From positions 1 through 64,000 of IMG/VR virus record IMGVR_UViG_3300044730_002015: 64,000 nt of DNA. One strand, 5' to 3'. Below, piece by piece: positions 7,619 to 16,871 of this stretch. Made by a program: the position numbers and the translations under genes. The notes under the pieces are model-generated. The model saw nothing but the letters and a program-made list of their open reading frames with translations. It was not told where the DNA came from and did no database searches. Each line of letters begins with the position of its first letter. Position 1 is the stretch's first letter. Source of the DNA: a virus.

Positions 7619-10600
7619 TTATGCTTGTGTCACAGTTACTATTACGCTGGGTACTGCGGGTCGGGTGGGAGTGGTTCGCGCACCAATGGACAGTAATTCC
7701 AAAGCGGAATCTGGACTGGACCAGTAGATCTGATAGTAGGTATTGGCCACAGTGGGATTGACCAACCAGTTCCAGGCAGCAACAATCTTGGCATTGTTGC
7801 CGTTAAGATCGAGATCTGTGCAGCTGTCGGGTACATTTACACCATCCTTGGCCAACCAAACACTCACAGTGTCCTGTCCCGAATCGGTCTTGGAAAACTG
7901 TGCTGAAAACTGTATGTTGTAAACACCGGGATTGGCTATCACAATGTGCGAAATGTTGCCTACTGCCACGCTGACACCTGTGTTGAATGCGTCCGATGTG
8001 TCAAGTGTCATTGGCACAGCATTTCCAGTGTCATTGGGCTGGCTCACTGTGCTCCAGAACTGTCCGTAGAATGTGCTGCCGCCGGTGGTGCCTGTGAGCG
8101 TGGATCCGTTGCCATAGTAGTAAGGCGCAGTGACATTGCCCGAGAACACAGGTGACTCGCTCACAGCGAATGCAGCAGTGTCAGTGGTGGCGTTGCCAGT
8201 GAGCACTATGTTGTTGCCTGCGGCCAAGGTCAAGGTATCTGTGGCAGAATCTGCCACAAGATTGGTGCCGTTGGCCGCTACAGTGGGGAATCCTGTGGTC
8301 ACAACACCGGTCAGTTGTGTGCCGTTGCCCAAGAAGTAGGCAGCAGTGACATTGCCCGAAGCGGTGATGTTGCCCACGCTGAGTGTGTTAGTGACATCGT
8401 TGTAGGTGAATTCGGCGTCATCGTCGATTTCTTTGCCTGAACCAACAAAGGTCACGCGGGTGGGTGTGAGGTTTTGCCCTACCAAATTGCCACCTGTGAT
8501 ATTTCCAGTGGCTACAATTGTGGCACCTTGTATCAGTGTGCTAGCTGTGATATTGACTGCTGTGACATTGCCTGATGTGGTCAGGCCATTGTTGATCACT
8601 GTGCCTGACGAAGTTATCAAGTTGCCACCGCGGATGTTGCCCGTGGCCACTACCTGTCCTGCAGTGACAAGATTGCCACCGGTAATGTTGCCAGTGGCCT
8701 GGATGGTGCTATTGGATGTCACTGACAGGAATGACACAGAGTTGGCACCGCCCACGGGTTGGCCAATAGAGTATGTGACATTGCCCGTGGCTGATGATAC
8801 TGCGACACCTGTTCCAGCTATGGCTGCCGTGACACCGTCGTTGGTCACCGTAATGGTGTCGCCTAATTCTACTTCACTGTTGCCAATTAATCCGATACCA
8901 GCGCCTGCTTGAAATGTCCAATGATCCACTGCCAAAAAGTTGTTGGTTATACTGCCGTTGCTGAGTGCGTTGGTCACATCACTGCTGAACAGTGTGACTA
9001 TTCCAGTACGGCCATTGAAAGTTTGCACTCCAGATCCGCCCACTGGGATATCCTGCCAAACATTGCTGGAAGTATAAATTACAAAGTCGCCTACTGCGAA
9101 TGTGATGTTGCCTGATCCCAGATTCTGTGTGCCGGCCACGCCAACCACATATTCATCGCCCACATTGCCCACACCGTCGGCCAAGGTAGGTGAGTTGTTG
9201 GCTGCATTCCAGATACCCAGGAAGTTGACACCACCTGCTGGCAGATATATGGGATCGATCTTGGTTGAGGCATTGAGTGGTACCACTCCAAACGCATTGC
9301 CTTTTTGTGTGAGTGGTATGGCTGCCGTGGTCTGGCGTGTGCCGTCACGGAACTCGATACCCACCATGTTGACTTCCATGTAGCCAGTGTCGGCGTTTTC
9401 ACCTACTTGAATGTTTTCTCCAGAGCCGGCTGTGGTCAGTCGCAGACCATCGGTGGTCATCTGCATATTGCCCACCTGCATGGCAGTGACACCATCTACA
9501 TAGAATACACCGTTGTCCACATGGACTTCGGCATCATTGCCCAGCACCGAGTCTTCAAGGAACAAACTATTGGGACCTACCCACACATTGGACCACTTGT
9601 TGGTGCTGTTGCCCAGTCCAAAAATATTGTTCACTGCCGGGTTTAGATTTGCGTGTAAGGTAGTGGTCAGTGGATCAAACTCTGCGGTCAATTCAGTTGT
9701 AGTATTTCCCGGAGCCGTGGTCCAAATCTGGATTTTTGACCCTTGTTGCAGGGTAGTCTGATTTTCAGTTGCTACAAAATCTATGCGTGTGGTGGATATG
9801 TCAGGCCAAGTTCCATCTGTGAGATAAGGTGTGGCCGCAACACGGCTGATAATCTGTCCACCAAGCACGCCTGTGGGTGCCAATGAAGTACCATTGTATC
9901 TACGGCCAACATAAGCCGAATAGTTGGCCGCACCATCGCTGTAGATGCGACTGGGTATGCTGGGCTGTCCAGTGATGTGTAGCATGACACCATAGTTCTG
10001 TGGATCTACTATTGATCCATCGGCAGATCCTACGATCTGGAACGATGCTGCCAGGTTGCTGGTATCGGGCACCAAAGCACGTATGCGACCATCGCGATCT
10101 ACTGCAAAATCTGGTTCTGCATTTAGATCGGAGCTGTGTATGTGAAATCCACCCAATACATTGAGATTGGCATTGCCGCCAACGGTGGCATAGGTTATGT
10201 CACGACCAGCCACTGTGCCAGACATGGTCTGATCTGAGATGGTAAAGTTGCCGAGATTGGCCACCCCAGTGACAGAGATGTTGCTGAATGATGTGTTGCC
10301 TGCGAATGGAGTGTTGCCAAAGATCGAAACACCGTTGGCATACAAATAGTTGTTGGTCAATATGTTGCCGGCTGCTAGATTGCCTGTTAAGGTGGCTACT
10401 AAGCCATTGAATGTAAAGTCTGCGCTGCCACCAAATGTTCCAGCATTATTAAACTGGACTTGTGTGTTGGATCCACCGGGAACTCCATTGCCACCACCGC
10501 CTCCGGTGCCAACCAAGATACCACCAGCAGTATTGCCATCGCTGTAGTAAAATCCGTTGCGATCTGGATCCCACCAGATGCGACCCTGTTGCCCTACATA

Positions 10601-10657
10601 GGTATTGCCCTGTGCGTTGTTATCTCTACTGGTGAATAAGTTTTGAATGTAGCTCAT
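7619..10657 (-). CDS. Long tail fibre with C1q/TNF-like tip
   Basis: 1012 residues. Residues 1-60 (RDNNAQGNTYVGQQGRIWWD) form a short structured head likely to attach to the virion. The middle is dominated by degenerate turns of the type TGNITGGNL and NITASGNVTAAYFLGNG, a beta-rich trimeric fibre shaft. The last 150 residues begin TFYGQFWSTVSQPNDTGNAV and run through VYNIQFSAQFSKTDSGQDTV, typical of a C1q/TNF jelly roll used as receptor-binding tip. The shaft repeats recur in the genes at 57042, 58909 and 62284, so these fibres are paralogous. No dedicated promoter was seen. Confidence 0.85.
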   Translation of the reverse strand: MSYIQNLFTSRDNNAQGNTYVGQQGRIWWDPDRNGFYYSDGNTAGGILVGTGGGGGNGVPGGSNTQVQFNNAGTFGGSADFTFNGLVATLTGNLAAGNILTNNYLYANGVSIFGNTPFAGNTSFSNISVTGVANLGNFTISDQTMSGTVAGRDITYATVGGNANLNVLGGFHIHSSDLNAEPDFAVDRDGRIRALVPDTSNLAASFQIVGSADGSIVDPQNYGVMLHITGQPSIPSRIYSDGAANYSAYVGRRYNGTSLAPTGVLGGQIISRVAATPYLTDGTWPDISTTRIDFVATENQTTLQQGSKIQIWTTAPGNTTTELTAEFDPLTTTLHANLNPAVNNIFGLGNSTNKWSNVWVGPNSLFLEDSVLGNDAEVHVDNGVFYVDGVTAMQVGNMQMTTDGLRLTTAGSGENIQVGENADTGYMEVNMVGIEFRDGTRQTTAAIPLTQKGNAFGVVPLNASTKIDPIYLPAGGVNFLGIWNAANNSPTLADGVGNVGDEYVVGVAGTQNLGSGNITFAVGDFVIYTSSNVWQDIPVGGSGVQTFNGRTGIVTLFSSDVTNALSNGSITNNFLAVDHWTFQAGAGIGLIGNSEVELGDTITVTNDGVTAAIAGTGVAVSSATGNVTYSIGQPVGGANSVSFLSVTSNSTIQATGNITGGNLVTAGQVVATGNIRGGNLITSSGTVINNGLTTSGNVTAVNITASTLIQGATIVATGNITGGNLVGQNLTPTRVTFVGSGKEIDDDAEFTYNDVTNTLSVGNITASGNVTAAYFLGNGTQLTGVVTTGFPTVAANGTNLVADSATDTLTLAAGNNIVLTGNATTDTAAFAVSESPVFSGNVTAPYYYGNGSTLTGTTGGSTFYGQFWSTVSQPNDTGNAVPMTLDTSDAFNTGVSVAVGNISHIVIANPGVYNIQFSAQFSKTDSGQDTVSVWLAKDGVNVPDSCTDLDLNGNNAKIVAAWNWLVNPTVANTYYQIYWSSPDSALELLSIGARTTPTRPAVPSVIVTVTQA

Positions 10658-10667
10658 GTGCTACACC

Positions 10668-11069
10668 TTAGTCATCTAACGGTTCGTCGTTGCTGAGTTC
10701 TTGTATGGCAGCCACGGGAATGCCACTGAGTTTTTTTATACGATCAATGATGTCAGGATTCTGTGTCAAATCGCCTTGTGCTTCTTCGGCTTGTTCTGCT
10801 TCCTCGGGAGTACCGTCATCATAGACATTTTCCACACCCACGGCTTTTTTCAACAGTTCTTGCTTTTGCTGCAAGGGAGGCAAAAAGAGATCATCGGGAC
10901 TTTTTTCATTGCCACTGGCAGTGATATCAGCAGAGTCATCATCGCCGACAGCCACTTGTATTTCAGCGTTGATCAAGCCAGCGGGATTTTGTATGCGAGG
11001 ATCGGGCGATCCACCTTCAGGATGATCTAGGTTATTGGCTAATACCCGTAAAATGTCTGCTATTTTCAT
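10668..11069 (-). CDS. Tagged acidic virion-associated protein
   Basis: 133 residues, acidic and low-complexity in the middle (DDDSADITASGNEKSPDD; EEAEQAEEAQGD), ending DEPLDD. The first nine residues MKIADILRV fit the shared N-terminal tag found on many proteins here. A late box lies 18 bases upstream. This suggests a late, head-associated protein, perhaps a scaffold or core component; no enzymatic motif is visible. Confidence 0.75.
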   Translation of the reverse strand: MKIADILRVLANNLDHPEGGSPDPRIQNPAGLINAEIQVAVGDDDSADITASGNEKSPDDLFLPPLQQKQELLKKAVGVENVYDDGTPEEAEQAEEAQGDLTQNPDIIDRIKKLSGIPVAAIQELSNDEPLDD

Positions 11070-11087
11070 CTTTGTGCCTTGTACTTG

Positions 11088-11094
11088 TATTTAT
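11088..11094 (-). promoter_or_regulatory. Late promoter box
   Basis: ATAAATA, preceded by C, 18 bases before the ATG at 11069. It overlaps the last codons of the upstream gene's stop region. Confidence 0.55.
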
Positions 11095-11098
11095 GTGT

Positions 11099-11980
11099 TC
11101 AACGGTTCCTGTGTTTGGGCTGCCGTTGATAGGATTTGGGATTCTTGTGTGTGCCCGATCCCCGGGCCACCCGTTGTGCGGCTCGTGCCACAGGATTGCG
11201 CGGTGCAGGGGTGGATTTCTTGGGTGCTTCCAGCACACGATAACTTTTCTTCTCTGGCCGGTCTAAAACTTGTAATGCGGTTTTGATGTCATTGTCCAGA
11301 GCAGCGATTTCTAAAGCACGGAAGTTATCTCGACCTACACTGGTCCCGGGTGTTACTCTTATAAAATTGTATAAAGTATCAATCCATATCTTAGCAGTCC
11401 GACTATTCCTACCGCCAAGATTCAACAAGGGTCTTATGGTCTTGGATATGAGATCCGTTAGTGATGTGGCCTCGACATTAGGAAAAACTTTTTTCAATCC
11501 ATCATAGATCTGATCAGCATCAGTGGCTTCATAAACTTCTTCTATGTACTCGTCTATCACACGATGATTTTCAGCGTCTTCGCTGGTCTGCTCTACACCA
11601 AAGTTACGATCAAATCTCGCGCCCGGTGAAATGGGATTTTTCATCTGCGTGTAGAAAGGTTCTAGATCTGGACCCACTGAATCTTCGGGACCTTCGGTGG
11701 GTGTACCTGTGTAGTTTTGTGTGGGATAGTCGCGAGGTGTGTTCAGTAAATCTCTCAACGGACCTTCTTTGTTGTTGTATTCTTCCCAGTCGTAGCTGGT
11801 GTCTATGCCCTGCAAGGATTCTTCCTTGACCTGCTGTTCGTGGAACTGAGCATTGGGGCCGGCTAGATTGCCTGCCTGGGGGTTGCCTGCCACATCCACG
11901 GGATCAGGATCCATGAGCTGTACCACATCTCGGGGAAGGCTGTGTCCTGCGCGATATTCAAACAAGTCGTCGATTATCAT
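11099..11980 (-). CDS. Tagged virion-associated protein, unknown function
   Basis: 293 residues. The start MIIDDLFEYRAG fits the shared N-terminal tag. It has a proline-rich acidic N-half, a central helical domain (about 140-245) and a strongly basic tail (from about 250: KKSTPAPRNPVARAAQRVAR...) that could bind DNA. The ATG overlaps the upstream stop (ATGA at 11977-11980). An internal or nucleoid-associated head protein is the best guess. Confidence 0.75.
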   Translation of the reverse strand: MIIDDLFEYRAGHSLPRDVVQLMDPDPVDVAGNPQAGNLAGPNAQFHEQQVKEESLQGIDTSYDWEEYNNKEGPLRDLLNTPRDYPTQNYTGTPTEGPEDSVGPDLEPFYTQMKNPISPGARFDRNFGVEQTSEDAENHRVIDEYIEEVYEATDADQIYDGLKKVFPNVEATSLTDLISKTIRPLLNLGGRNSRTAKIWIDTLYNFIRVTPGTSVGRDNFRALEIAALDNDIKTALQVLDRPEKKSYRVLEAPKKSTPAPRNPVARAAQRVARGSGTHKNPKSYQRQPKHRNR

Positions 11981-12717
11981 CGCTCTTCCATGTAATCTTG
12001 TACCACTGGCTTGGTGTCTTGTTCCATCATCTGCTCATGCACCTGATCGATGGCTTTTTTGGCATCGGCGATGCTGGCAAATCCTGTGCCTATTTCTTTT
12101 TCATCTACTTTGACCACAAAGCCATCTGTCATGTTGCCGCAGATGTCAGCTGTTTTTTCTCCGTTGGGCCCGATTGTGACACGATCCACGGGCTTCAATG
12201 AATCCCCGCCACGATTGCTGTCTTTGCGTTTGAGATCAGTGTCAGTTTTCTTTTCTTTGGCAACTGTGTCCAAAAAGTCTTTGAGGTCTCGTGCAGAACC
12301 TTTGACCACTATGTCTTCGCCAATGGCTGATTCTGCCACAGCTGATTCATTTTTTTCACGCCCCGCACAGTGCGCACGTTGGCTAAATCCTCGAGGGTTG
12401 GCGCAGTTGATGGACTTCTTGTATTTTTCTGACCATTTTTCTGTTACAGGTTCTTGTGCTTTTTTGTTGTGCAGTTCTTGATATAATGTTTCAACCTGCT
12501 GATCTAATTCTGCAGCCTGATCCTGTTCTACCTGCGACATCTTTCTGGCCAGGGCAGTATCTTCTGCTGAGTCGCCTACCAACTTACTGGGAATTTTGCT
12601 GGCGGGATCTGTGCCGCGCAGGTATCCTACGAACTTGGGGCCGGCACCTTGATTGAGATCACCCTCGGCGATGCGCTGCAGTCGGGCTGCTATGTCGTAG
12701 ATGTCCTGATTGCTCAT
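11977..12717 (-). CDS. Virion-associated protein with Cys/His motif
   Basis: 246 residues. Residues 102-120 carry a motif with two Cys and one His (NCANPRGFSQRAHCAGR) that, from memory, recurs in structural or internal proteins of marine phages and may bind zinc. The C-terminal half holds a beta-rich VDRVTIGPNGEKTADICGNM segment. It overlaps both neighbours by ATGA (Dps-like gene upstream, 293-residue protein downstream), so stoichiometric co-expression is likely. Function unknown. Confidence 0.75.
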   Translation of the reverse strand: MSNQDIYDIAARLQRIAEGDLNQGAGPKFVGYLRGTDPASKIPSKLVGDSAEDTALARKMSQVEQDQAAELDQQVETLYQELHNKKAQEPVTEKWSEKYKKSINCANPRGFSQRAHCAGREKNESAVAESAIGEDIVVKGSARDLKDFLDTVAKEKKTDTDLKRKDSNRGGDSLKPVDRVTIGPNGEKTADICGNMTDGFVVKVDEKEIGTGFASIADAKKAIDQVHEQMMEQDTKPVVQDYMEER

Positions 12718-13154
12718 GCACGAGCTTTCTTGAGAAAGCTACGCAGCATCCAATTGTGCTTGCCGTGTGCGTCCTGGCGCTCGGCCAAGAAGTTTAGTAT
12801 GCCTTCTTGATTTTCTGCCTTGGCGCTGGCAATGGCTGCGCCAATCAGGGCCAAGAGTTTTTCATTGTCAGTTTTGAGTTCTTCGAACATGAGTTCGGCT
12901 CGGGGGATCTTGACTTGATCTTGGATAACGCTGAGTTCTTGATAGCGCGACAGTGATCCTGGTGCGTACACATCCAGCACACGGATGTATTCGGCTGCGA
13001 GATCAGTGGATTCAAAAACTTCTGTGGCTAGTTTATCAAAGAACTTGTGATACTGACTAAAGTCAGGACCTTCCACGTTCCAATGGAAACTTTTGGCCTT
13101 GAGGTAAAAAGCAAAACTGCTGGCTAATAGTTGTTTGAGATCGTCGGCTAACAT
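12714..13154 (-). CDS. Dps/ferritin-like protein
   Basis: 146 residues from ATG 13154, chosen because GAAGGA lies eight bases upstream; a longer frame has no such site. The Dps ferroxidase signature is complete and correctly spaced: H24, H36, D51, E55 (spacings 12, 15 and 4, as in E. coli H51/H63/D78/E82), with HWNVEGPDF and DLAAEYI. Dps oxidises iron with peroxide and can coat DNA as 12-mers. Here it could protect injected or packaged DNA from oxidants. It sits inside a cluster of tagged virion proteins and overlaps both neighbours. It lacks the basic N-terminal tail that E. coli Dps uses for DNA binding. Confidence 0.85.
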   Translation of the reverse strand: MLADDLKQLLASSFAFYLKAKSFHWNVEGPDFSQYHKFFDKLATEVFESTDLAAEYIRVLDVYAPGSLSRYQELSVIQDQVKIPRAELMFEELKTDNEKLLALIGAAIASAKAENQEGILNFLAERQDAHGKHNWMLRSFLKKARA

Positions 13155-13567
13155 TTGGTATCCTTCTTGGATTCTTGCATGGGCTGTATGCCCTGTTCGT
13201 GCTGGCTCAAGATATAATCCCAAACTGACACCAGATTCATTTTTGCTCCGGCGATTTTTTCCTGTACCCATTCCGGCAAGTTTTCACCGTCGGCTATGGC
13301 ATCGTGCAGCCCTTTCACTGCTCTCAGCATGGTATGCAAGTTGCTCTTGGCCATGCCTGACTCGTCGTCATACTCGCCATCGTAGTTTTCTTTGATGTTG
13401 CGTGGGGTCTTCCGTGCTTTTTTGGGTCTGCTGTTGGCATACTCGCGGCTTTTGTCGTAGACGCCTTGACCTATGGGGCCGCGTCGCTGTGTAGCGCCCA
13501 GGGGCATGGCAACCGTGGCAATACCGCCTGCAACAGTGGATTCTTCAATTATTTCTTGTAGTCGCAT
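13148..13567 (-). CDS. Tagged virion-associated helical protein
   Basis: 139 residues. It opens MRLQEIIEES (shared tag). A basic segment follows (SRPKKARKTPRN). The C-terminal helical domain (about 68-125) has ESGMAKSNLHTMLRAVKGL and LPEWVQEKIAGAKMNLVSV, a pattern familiar from many phage structural proteins of unknown role. The late box is only seven bases before the ATG. It overlaps the Dps-like gene by seven bases. Confidence 0.75.
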   Translation of the reverse strand: MRLQEIIEESTVAGGIATVAMPLGATQRRGPIGQGVYDKSREYANSRPKKARKTPRNIKENYDGEYDDESGMAKSNLHTMLRAVKGLHDAIADGENLPEWVQEKIAGAKMNLVSVWDYILSQHEQGIQPMQESKKDTKC

Positions 13568-13574
13568 AATAATA

Positions 13575-13581
13575 TATTTAG
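13575..13581 (-). promoter_or_regulatory. Late promoter box, 7 nt from start codon
   Basis: CTAAATA in the 18-base gap before the ATG at 13567. With T4-like spacing transcription would begin at or beside the start codon. Confidence 0.6.
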
Positions 13582-13585
13582 CGTT

Positions 13586-13795
13586 TTAAGTGTTGCTGCG
13601 TTTCTTGCCTGATTTCATGTTAGCGCACCAATGATACATACGCCCACGCTCTCCACCGTATTTTTTAGCCCGGGCACGCAGATCTGTCACACTACCCTGG
13701 CAACTGGCACCTGCACGTTTCACTCTGCCGGGACGGCTTCGTCCTTTGACTTTCTTGTCAGCAAAGTTTTCTGTGATGAATTCATGTGCTCTCAT
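13586..13795 (-). CDS. Tagged small basic Cys protein
   Basis: 69 residues: tag MRAHEFITEN, then a very basic body with GASCQGSVTDLRARAKKYGG and MYHWCANMKSGKKR. From memory this small Cys-containing basic domain recurs in marine phages. Net charge suggests binding to packaged DNA. ATGA overlap with the upstream GNAT-like gene. A similar tag occurs on the 53-residue protein at 39813-39974. Confidence 0.75.
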   Translation of the reverse strand: MRAHEFITENFADKKVKGRSRPGRVKRAGASCQGSVTDLRARAKKYGGERGRMYHWCANMKSGKKRSNT

Positions 13796-14901
13796 CGTGC
13801 TGTGGCCACTAATCTAATGTCTCTGGCAACTTTGGCCATGTCTTTACCCTGTGCAGCTGCGGCAGGAACAGCATACATTTCTTCATCACCAGCACCGATG
13901 TTTAACACCTCGCCGGTGGCTGTGTCGTAGCCATGCACTTCAATGCCAGGCATCTGCTCCAAGCGTTGCCACACACGCTGTCCACCAGGACTTTGCTTGC
14001 GATCCGATACCAGGGTCAGTCCTAGATCAGTTATGAGCCTGCGATAAAATTCTGCTGCTGGCACGTCATTGTCGGGACTGGCATACAGGCCTGCCACTAT
14101 GAAACTGTCAGGGTTGCCAGGATAGCGGCTGCCAAACACCGTGAGTGTGGAGCGATTGGTCTCAGTGTTGAAAAGATTGTAGGTTATTTGTCCACCAAAC
14201 TGATCACGATACACGCTGTGGGTTTTGTCTATGTCTAATACCTTGCGGCCCAACAATGACATTTTTTCAGGCGAGATATTGCCGCCACGATTGGGCAGTT
14301 GATCCGGATTGGCACCTTTGCCTTTGACCTTGGAAAGTATTTTCACTTCTGTGACACCTTGTCCACTGTATTGCCGGTAAAGATCCACATACCGCTGGAC
14401 ATCTTGTTCCCAACCCCGGGGATCGCGATTCTTGTACTGTAGGCCCAAACTCATGGCATAGGCTTCTGAGGCACTGAGCCACGAACCAGGTTCCTTATGA
14501 TCGGCCATGCGGGTCAGCACTCTGCGTGTCTGTGGATCCAAGCGTTCCAGTCGGTAAGGATCCAACTGGCCTTCCGCCACACATTGTTCCCAGACATTTT
14601 TTCCAGGCTTGTGTTTGTCCCAGAAACCTGCACCGGCATCGGTCTGCTGGCCACTCCTGCGTATCTTATAACCCAGACTTTTCACATAGTCATACATGGT
14701 ACGAGCGATGCCTTGGCCACGATAGCGTTCATCCACTTCCAGATCTTGTGGCATTAACTCGCCGTCGTAGTCCACGAACAGCACCGATCCCAAGGGTCGG
14801 CCTCCTGCTGACGCTTGCACCATGATCTCATCCTCTTCTCGTTCCAGGCTCATGTCTATGCCTTGGAATGAGTCTTGGCCTATGATGTCTTGGGGCAACA
14901 T
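13792..14901 (-). CDS. GNAT-like acetyltransferase domain protein, virion-associated
   Basis: 369 residues from ATG 14901 (a TTG two codons upstream is less likely). Residues 1-10 MLPQDIIGQD fit the shared tag loosely. About 25-105 look like a GNAT fold: GSVLFVDYDGELMPQDLEV followed by the acetyl-CoA loop ERYRGQGIARTMYDYV (R/QxxGxG/A). The remaining 260 residues are two unassigned domains, the last alpha/beta with EFYRRLITDLGLTLVSDRKQ. If active and injected it could acetylate a host target. No known relative is claimed. Confidence 0.7.
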   Translation of the reverse strand: MLPQDIIGQDSFQGIDMSLEREEDEIMVQASAGGRPLGSVLFVDYDGELMPQDLEVDERYRGQGIARTMYDYVKSLGYKIRRSGQQTDAGAGFWDKHKPGKNVWEQCVAEGQLDPYRLERLDPQTRRVLTRMADHKEPGSWLSASEAYAMSLGLQYKNRDPRGWEQDVQRYVDLYRQYSGQGVTEVKILSKVKGKGANPDQLPNRGGNISPEKMSLLGRKVLDIDKTHSVYRDQFGGQITYNLFNTETNRSTLTVFGSRYPGNPDSFIVAGLYASPDNDVPAAEFYRRLITDLGLTLVSDRKQSPGGQRVWQRLEQMPGIEVHGYDTATGEVLNIGAGDEEMYAVPAAAAQGKDMAKVARDIRLVATAR

Positions 14902-14903
14902 GA

Positions 14904-15164
14904 TCAATCCAACTGACTGGCCAACTGCTGATACAAAGCCAGTTTTTTATCTACACTCATGGCCATCCAACGCTGCATCCAATCACTGTTGGGTCTTGTG
15001 CCCATGGCGTCTTTGACCAGATCGCTGATGTTCTGATTCATGGTCTGTTCCGTGGGTTCAGTGCCTTCCGCCATACCCGGCTCAGAATCTGAGCCTTCTG
15101 ACACTGCTTGTTGCTGTTGTTCGTTAAGTAGATCTAGATAGGATCTCATGAGTTCTGCTGACAT
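14904..15164 (-). CDS. Small helical protein
   Basis: 86 residues with a polyglutamine-rich helix (LLNEQQQQAVSEG), an acidic linker, and a C-terminal helical block (SDWMQRWMAMSVDKKLALYQQL). AAGGAG lies eight bases before the ATG. It ends two bases before the next start. Perhaps an adaptor or chaperone for the following gene; unknown. Confidence 0.7.
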   Translation of the reverse strand: MSAELMRSYLDLLNEQQQQAVSEGSDSEPGMAEGTEPTEQTMNQNISDLVKDAMGTRPNSDWMQRWMAMSVDKKLALYQQLASQLD

Positions 15165-15186
15165 TTGATTTCTCCTTTATCTATGT

Positions 15187-16239
15187 CTAATCACCACGCA
15201 GGGCCTGCAACAATGCACGGGCCACCACGCGGTCTTTTTCTTTTTCCTCGTCCGCCAACTGGGCATAATCCTGTCGCATGAGTTTGGCTCGTTGGTCGAG
15301 TTTGGCTTCTAACTTACCGGCCGCACGCAGTTTTTCTGTGTCTGCGAACTGATCGGGATTTTGCACGAATGCCTGGGCAGTGACATTCCAGCCCTTGTGT
15401 ATGGCATCGCTGATGGCTTCGATGTCTGTGACTCCGGAATCGATCATCTTCTTGGCATAGGCAGCAGACTTCAAGTTGGCCTGCCAGCCAAAGGTGTTGC
15501 CGGGAGTGCTGCGACCATAACCATAGGCACGGTCCAAGGCTTCGTCACTGATCATGGCCAACTGTGCCACGGTGAGAGGCTGTGCCCGGCCTTCCGAGAC
15601 ACCTCGATCCTTGATATCTCTGTCTGCCGGCCGGAACCCCTGGTATTTTTTTGCCATAGCAGTAAAATCAACACCTTTAGATTTTGCAAAATCAGTAAAG
15701 TCTGCTCTGATTGATTTTTTAGGTAGTTCCTCAAAGCCCATTTGCAAACTCCACCCAAAGTCTTGGCGTAGTTGTTCAAGTGTTTTAGGGTCCACTGATC
15801 CTTGACGAGCCTTACCGAACTCTTTGATCAGATCTTGCAATAAATACCAATCTCTGTCAGCATCAGTTACAGGACGGGTCAAGGTCGTGGCCGGTAGTGA
15901 TTTGTCGTGTGGCTCGTAAATATCTTTCCTAACATTAAACCCTTGGTCTTCAAGTTCTTCTGCTACATGATCTCTGACCTGTGTATCCATGGCATAAAAG
16001 GCTCGGATACCTGCCTTCATGCCAGCAGACATAAATTTTCGACCGACTTTAATAATAGCGGCTGCATCAGCACCGGCGCCTTCGTCGCTGTAAGTATCTA
16101 CAAAATCTTCGCCAATTGGAATAATAGCAGTACCGTATTCAAATGGCCCGTTGCCTTCGCTGCCGCCTGGTGCGAATTCGTTCAAGCGACCTTCTCGAAC
16201 ATTCGCCTGATTTTCTGTTATGATATCTTGTATTTTCAT
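15187..16239 (-). CDS. Tagged virion-associated protein, unknown function
   Basis: 350 residues: tag MKIQDIITEN, a Gly/acidic linker, a mixed domain at about 35-130 (IIPIGEDFVDTYSDEGAGAD; MKAGIRAFYAMDTQVRDHV), and helical C-terminal parts with repeated DFTDFAKSKGVDFTAMAKKY. The last 110 residues (DEALDRAYGYGRSTP to the end) are a separate helical module. A late box lies 22 bases upstream. No catalytic motif is recognised. Confidence 0.72.
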   Translation of the reverse strand: MKIQDIITENQANVREGRLNEFAPGGSEGNGPFEYGTAIIPIGEDFVDTYSDEGAGADAAAIIKVGRKFMSAGMKAGIRAFYAMDTQVRDHVAEELEDQGFNVRKDIYEPHDKSLPATTLTRPVTDADRDWYLLQDLIKEFGKARQGSVDPKTLEQLRQDFGWSLQMGFEELPKKSIRADFTDFAKSKGVDFTAMAKKYQGFRPADRDIKDRGVSEGRAQPLTVAQLAMISDEALDRAYGYGRSTPGNTFGWQANLKSAAYAKKMIDSGVTDIEAISDAIHKGWNVTAQAFVQNPDQFADTEKLRAAGKLEAKLDQRAKLMRQDYAQLADEEKEKDRVVARALLQALRGD

Positions 16240-16260
16240 TTTTGATTCCTTGTCTAAGTA

Positions 16261-16869
16261 TTATTTACGAGTCTGTGACAGCATGGATGCTGCGATAGCC
16301 AACATACTTTTCATGCGTTCGATCTCTCCGGGCGTTTCTTTCCAACCCACGGTTATCTGCCCGATGAATTTTCCAGGCTCAGGAGGAACACTGATCCTGC
16401 AGCCATATCTCATGCCTTTTTCTATGTACCAAAGGCCCACTTCGCTTTGTGCTGAGAGATATTCAACGCAGGGCACTTCTCCGGCCATGAGTGCCACAAC
16501 ATCTCGATTGTTGGCAGCATTGGCAGTGAACAAGCCAACGTCTATGCCTTCTTTGGTTTTGTCTCTGCCTTCACGAGTGTATGCACGATACAGCACACGG
16601 CTGCCCAGTATTGGATCTACTTTGAATATGGCCACTACTTCGGCCTGCGTGTTCTTGAACAGATGTGTGACAGCATCATCCAGGCGATTTTCAGCCAGGG
16701 TAGGCAATCGTTGTTGTTCTTTATAGGTACCAACAATCAAATCGAGATTTTTGTAAATCAAGAATCCCATGAATGCCAGTACTGCCATGATGACCAAAGC
16801 CACCAACTTGAATGGCGAATCCACATAGGTCAAGATTTTATCAAGATAATCTTTTTTAACCACTGCCAT
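16261..16869 (-). CDS. Single-span membrane protein with large C-terminal domain, T4-holin-like topology
   Basis: 202 residues from ATG 16869, two bases after the stop of the polyvalent gene. There is a short basic N-terminus, one hydrophobic span at about 20-39 (FKLVALVIMAVLAFMGFLIY), then about 160 soluble residues with a GAF-like alternation (AEVVAIFKVDPILGSRVLYRA...GLWYIEKGMRYGC). T4 holin T has just this plan: one span and a large periplasmic domain. Sequence similarity to T is not evident, so a sensor or anchor is equally possible. Confidence 0.65.
   Translation of the reverse strand: MAVVKKDYLDKILTYVDSPFKLVALVIMAVLAFMGFLIYKNLDLIVGTYKEQQRLPTLAENRLDDAVTHLFKNTQAEVVAIFKVDPILGSRVLYRAYTREGRDKTKEGIDVGLFTANAANNRDVVALMAGEVPCVEYLSAQSEVGLWYIEKGMRYGCRISVPPEPGKFIGQITVGWKETPGEIERMKSMLAIAASMLSQTRK
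16262..16268 (-). promoter_or_regulatory. Late promoter box
   Basis: GTAAATA at the very end of the preceding gene, 22 bases before the ATG at 16239, which also has an AAGGAA element. Confidence 0.5.
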
Positions 16870-16871
16870 GA

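Noticed and set aside
12714-13271. Longer version of the Dps-like protein
   Set aside because: The 39 extra residues are low quality, overlap the preceding gene and lack the ribosome site found before ATG 13154.
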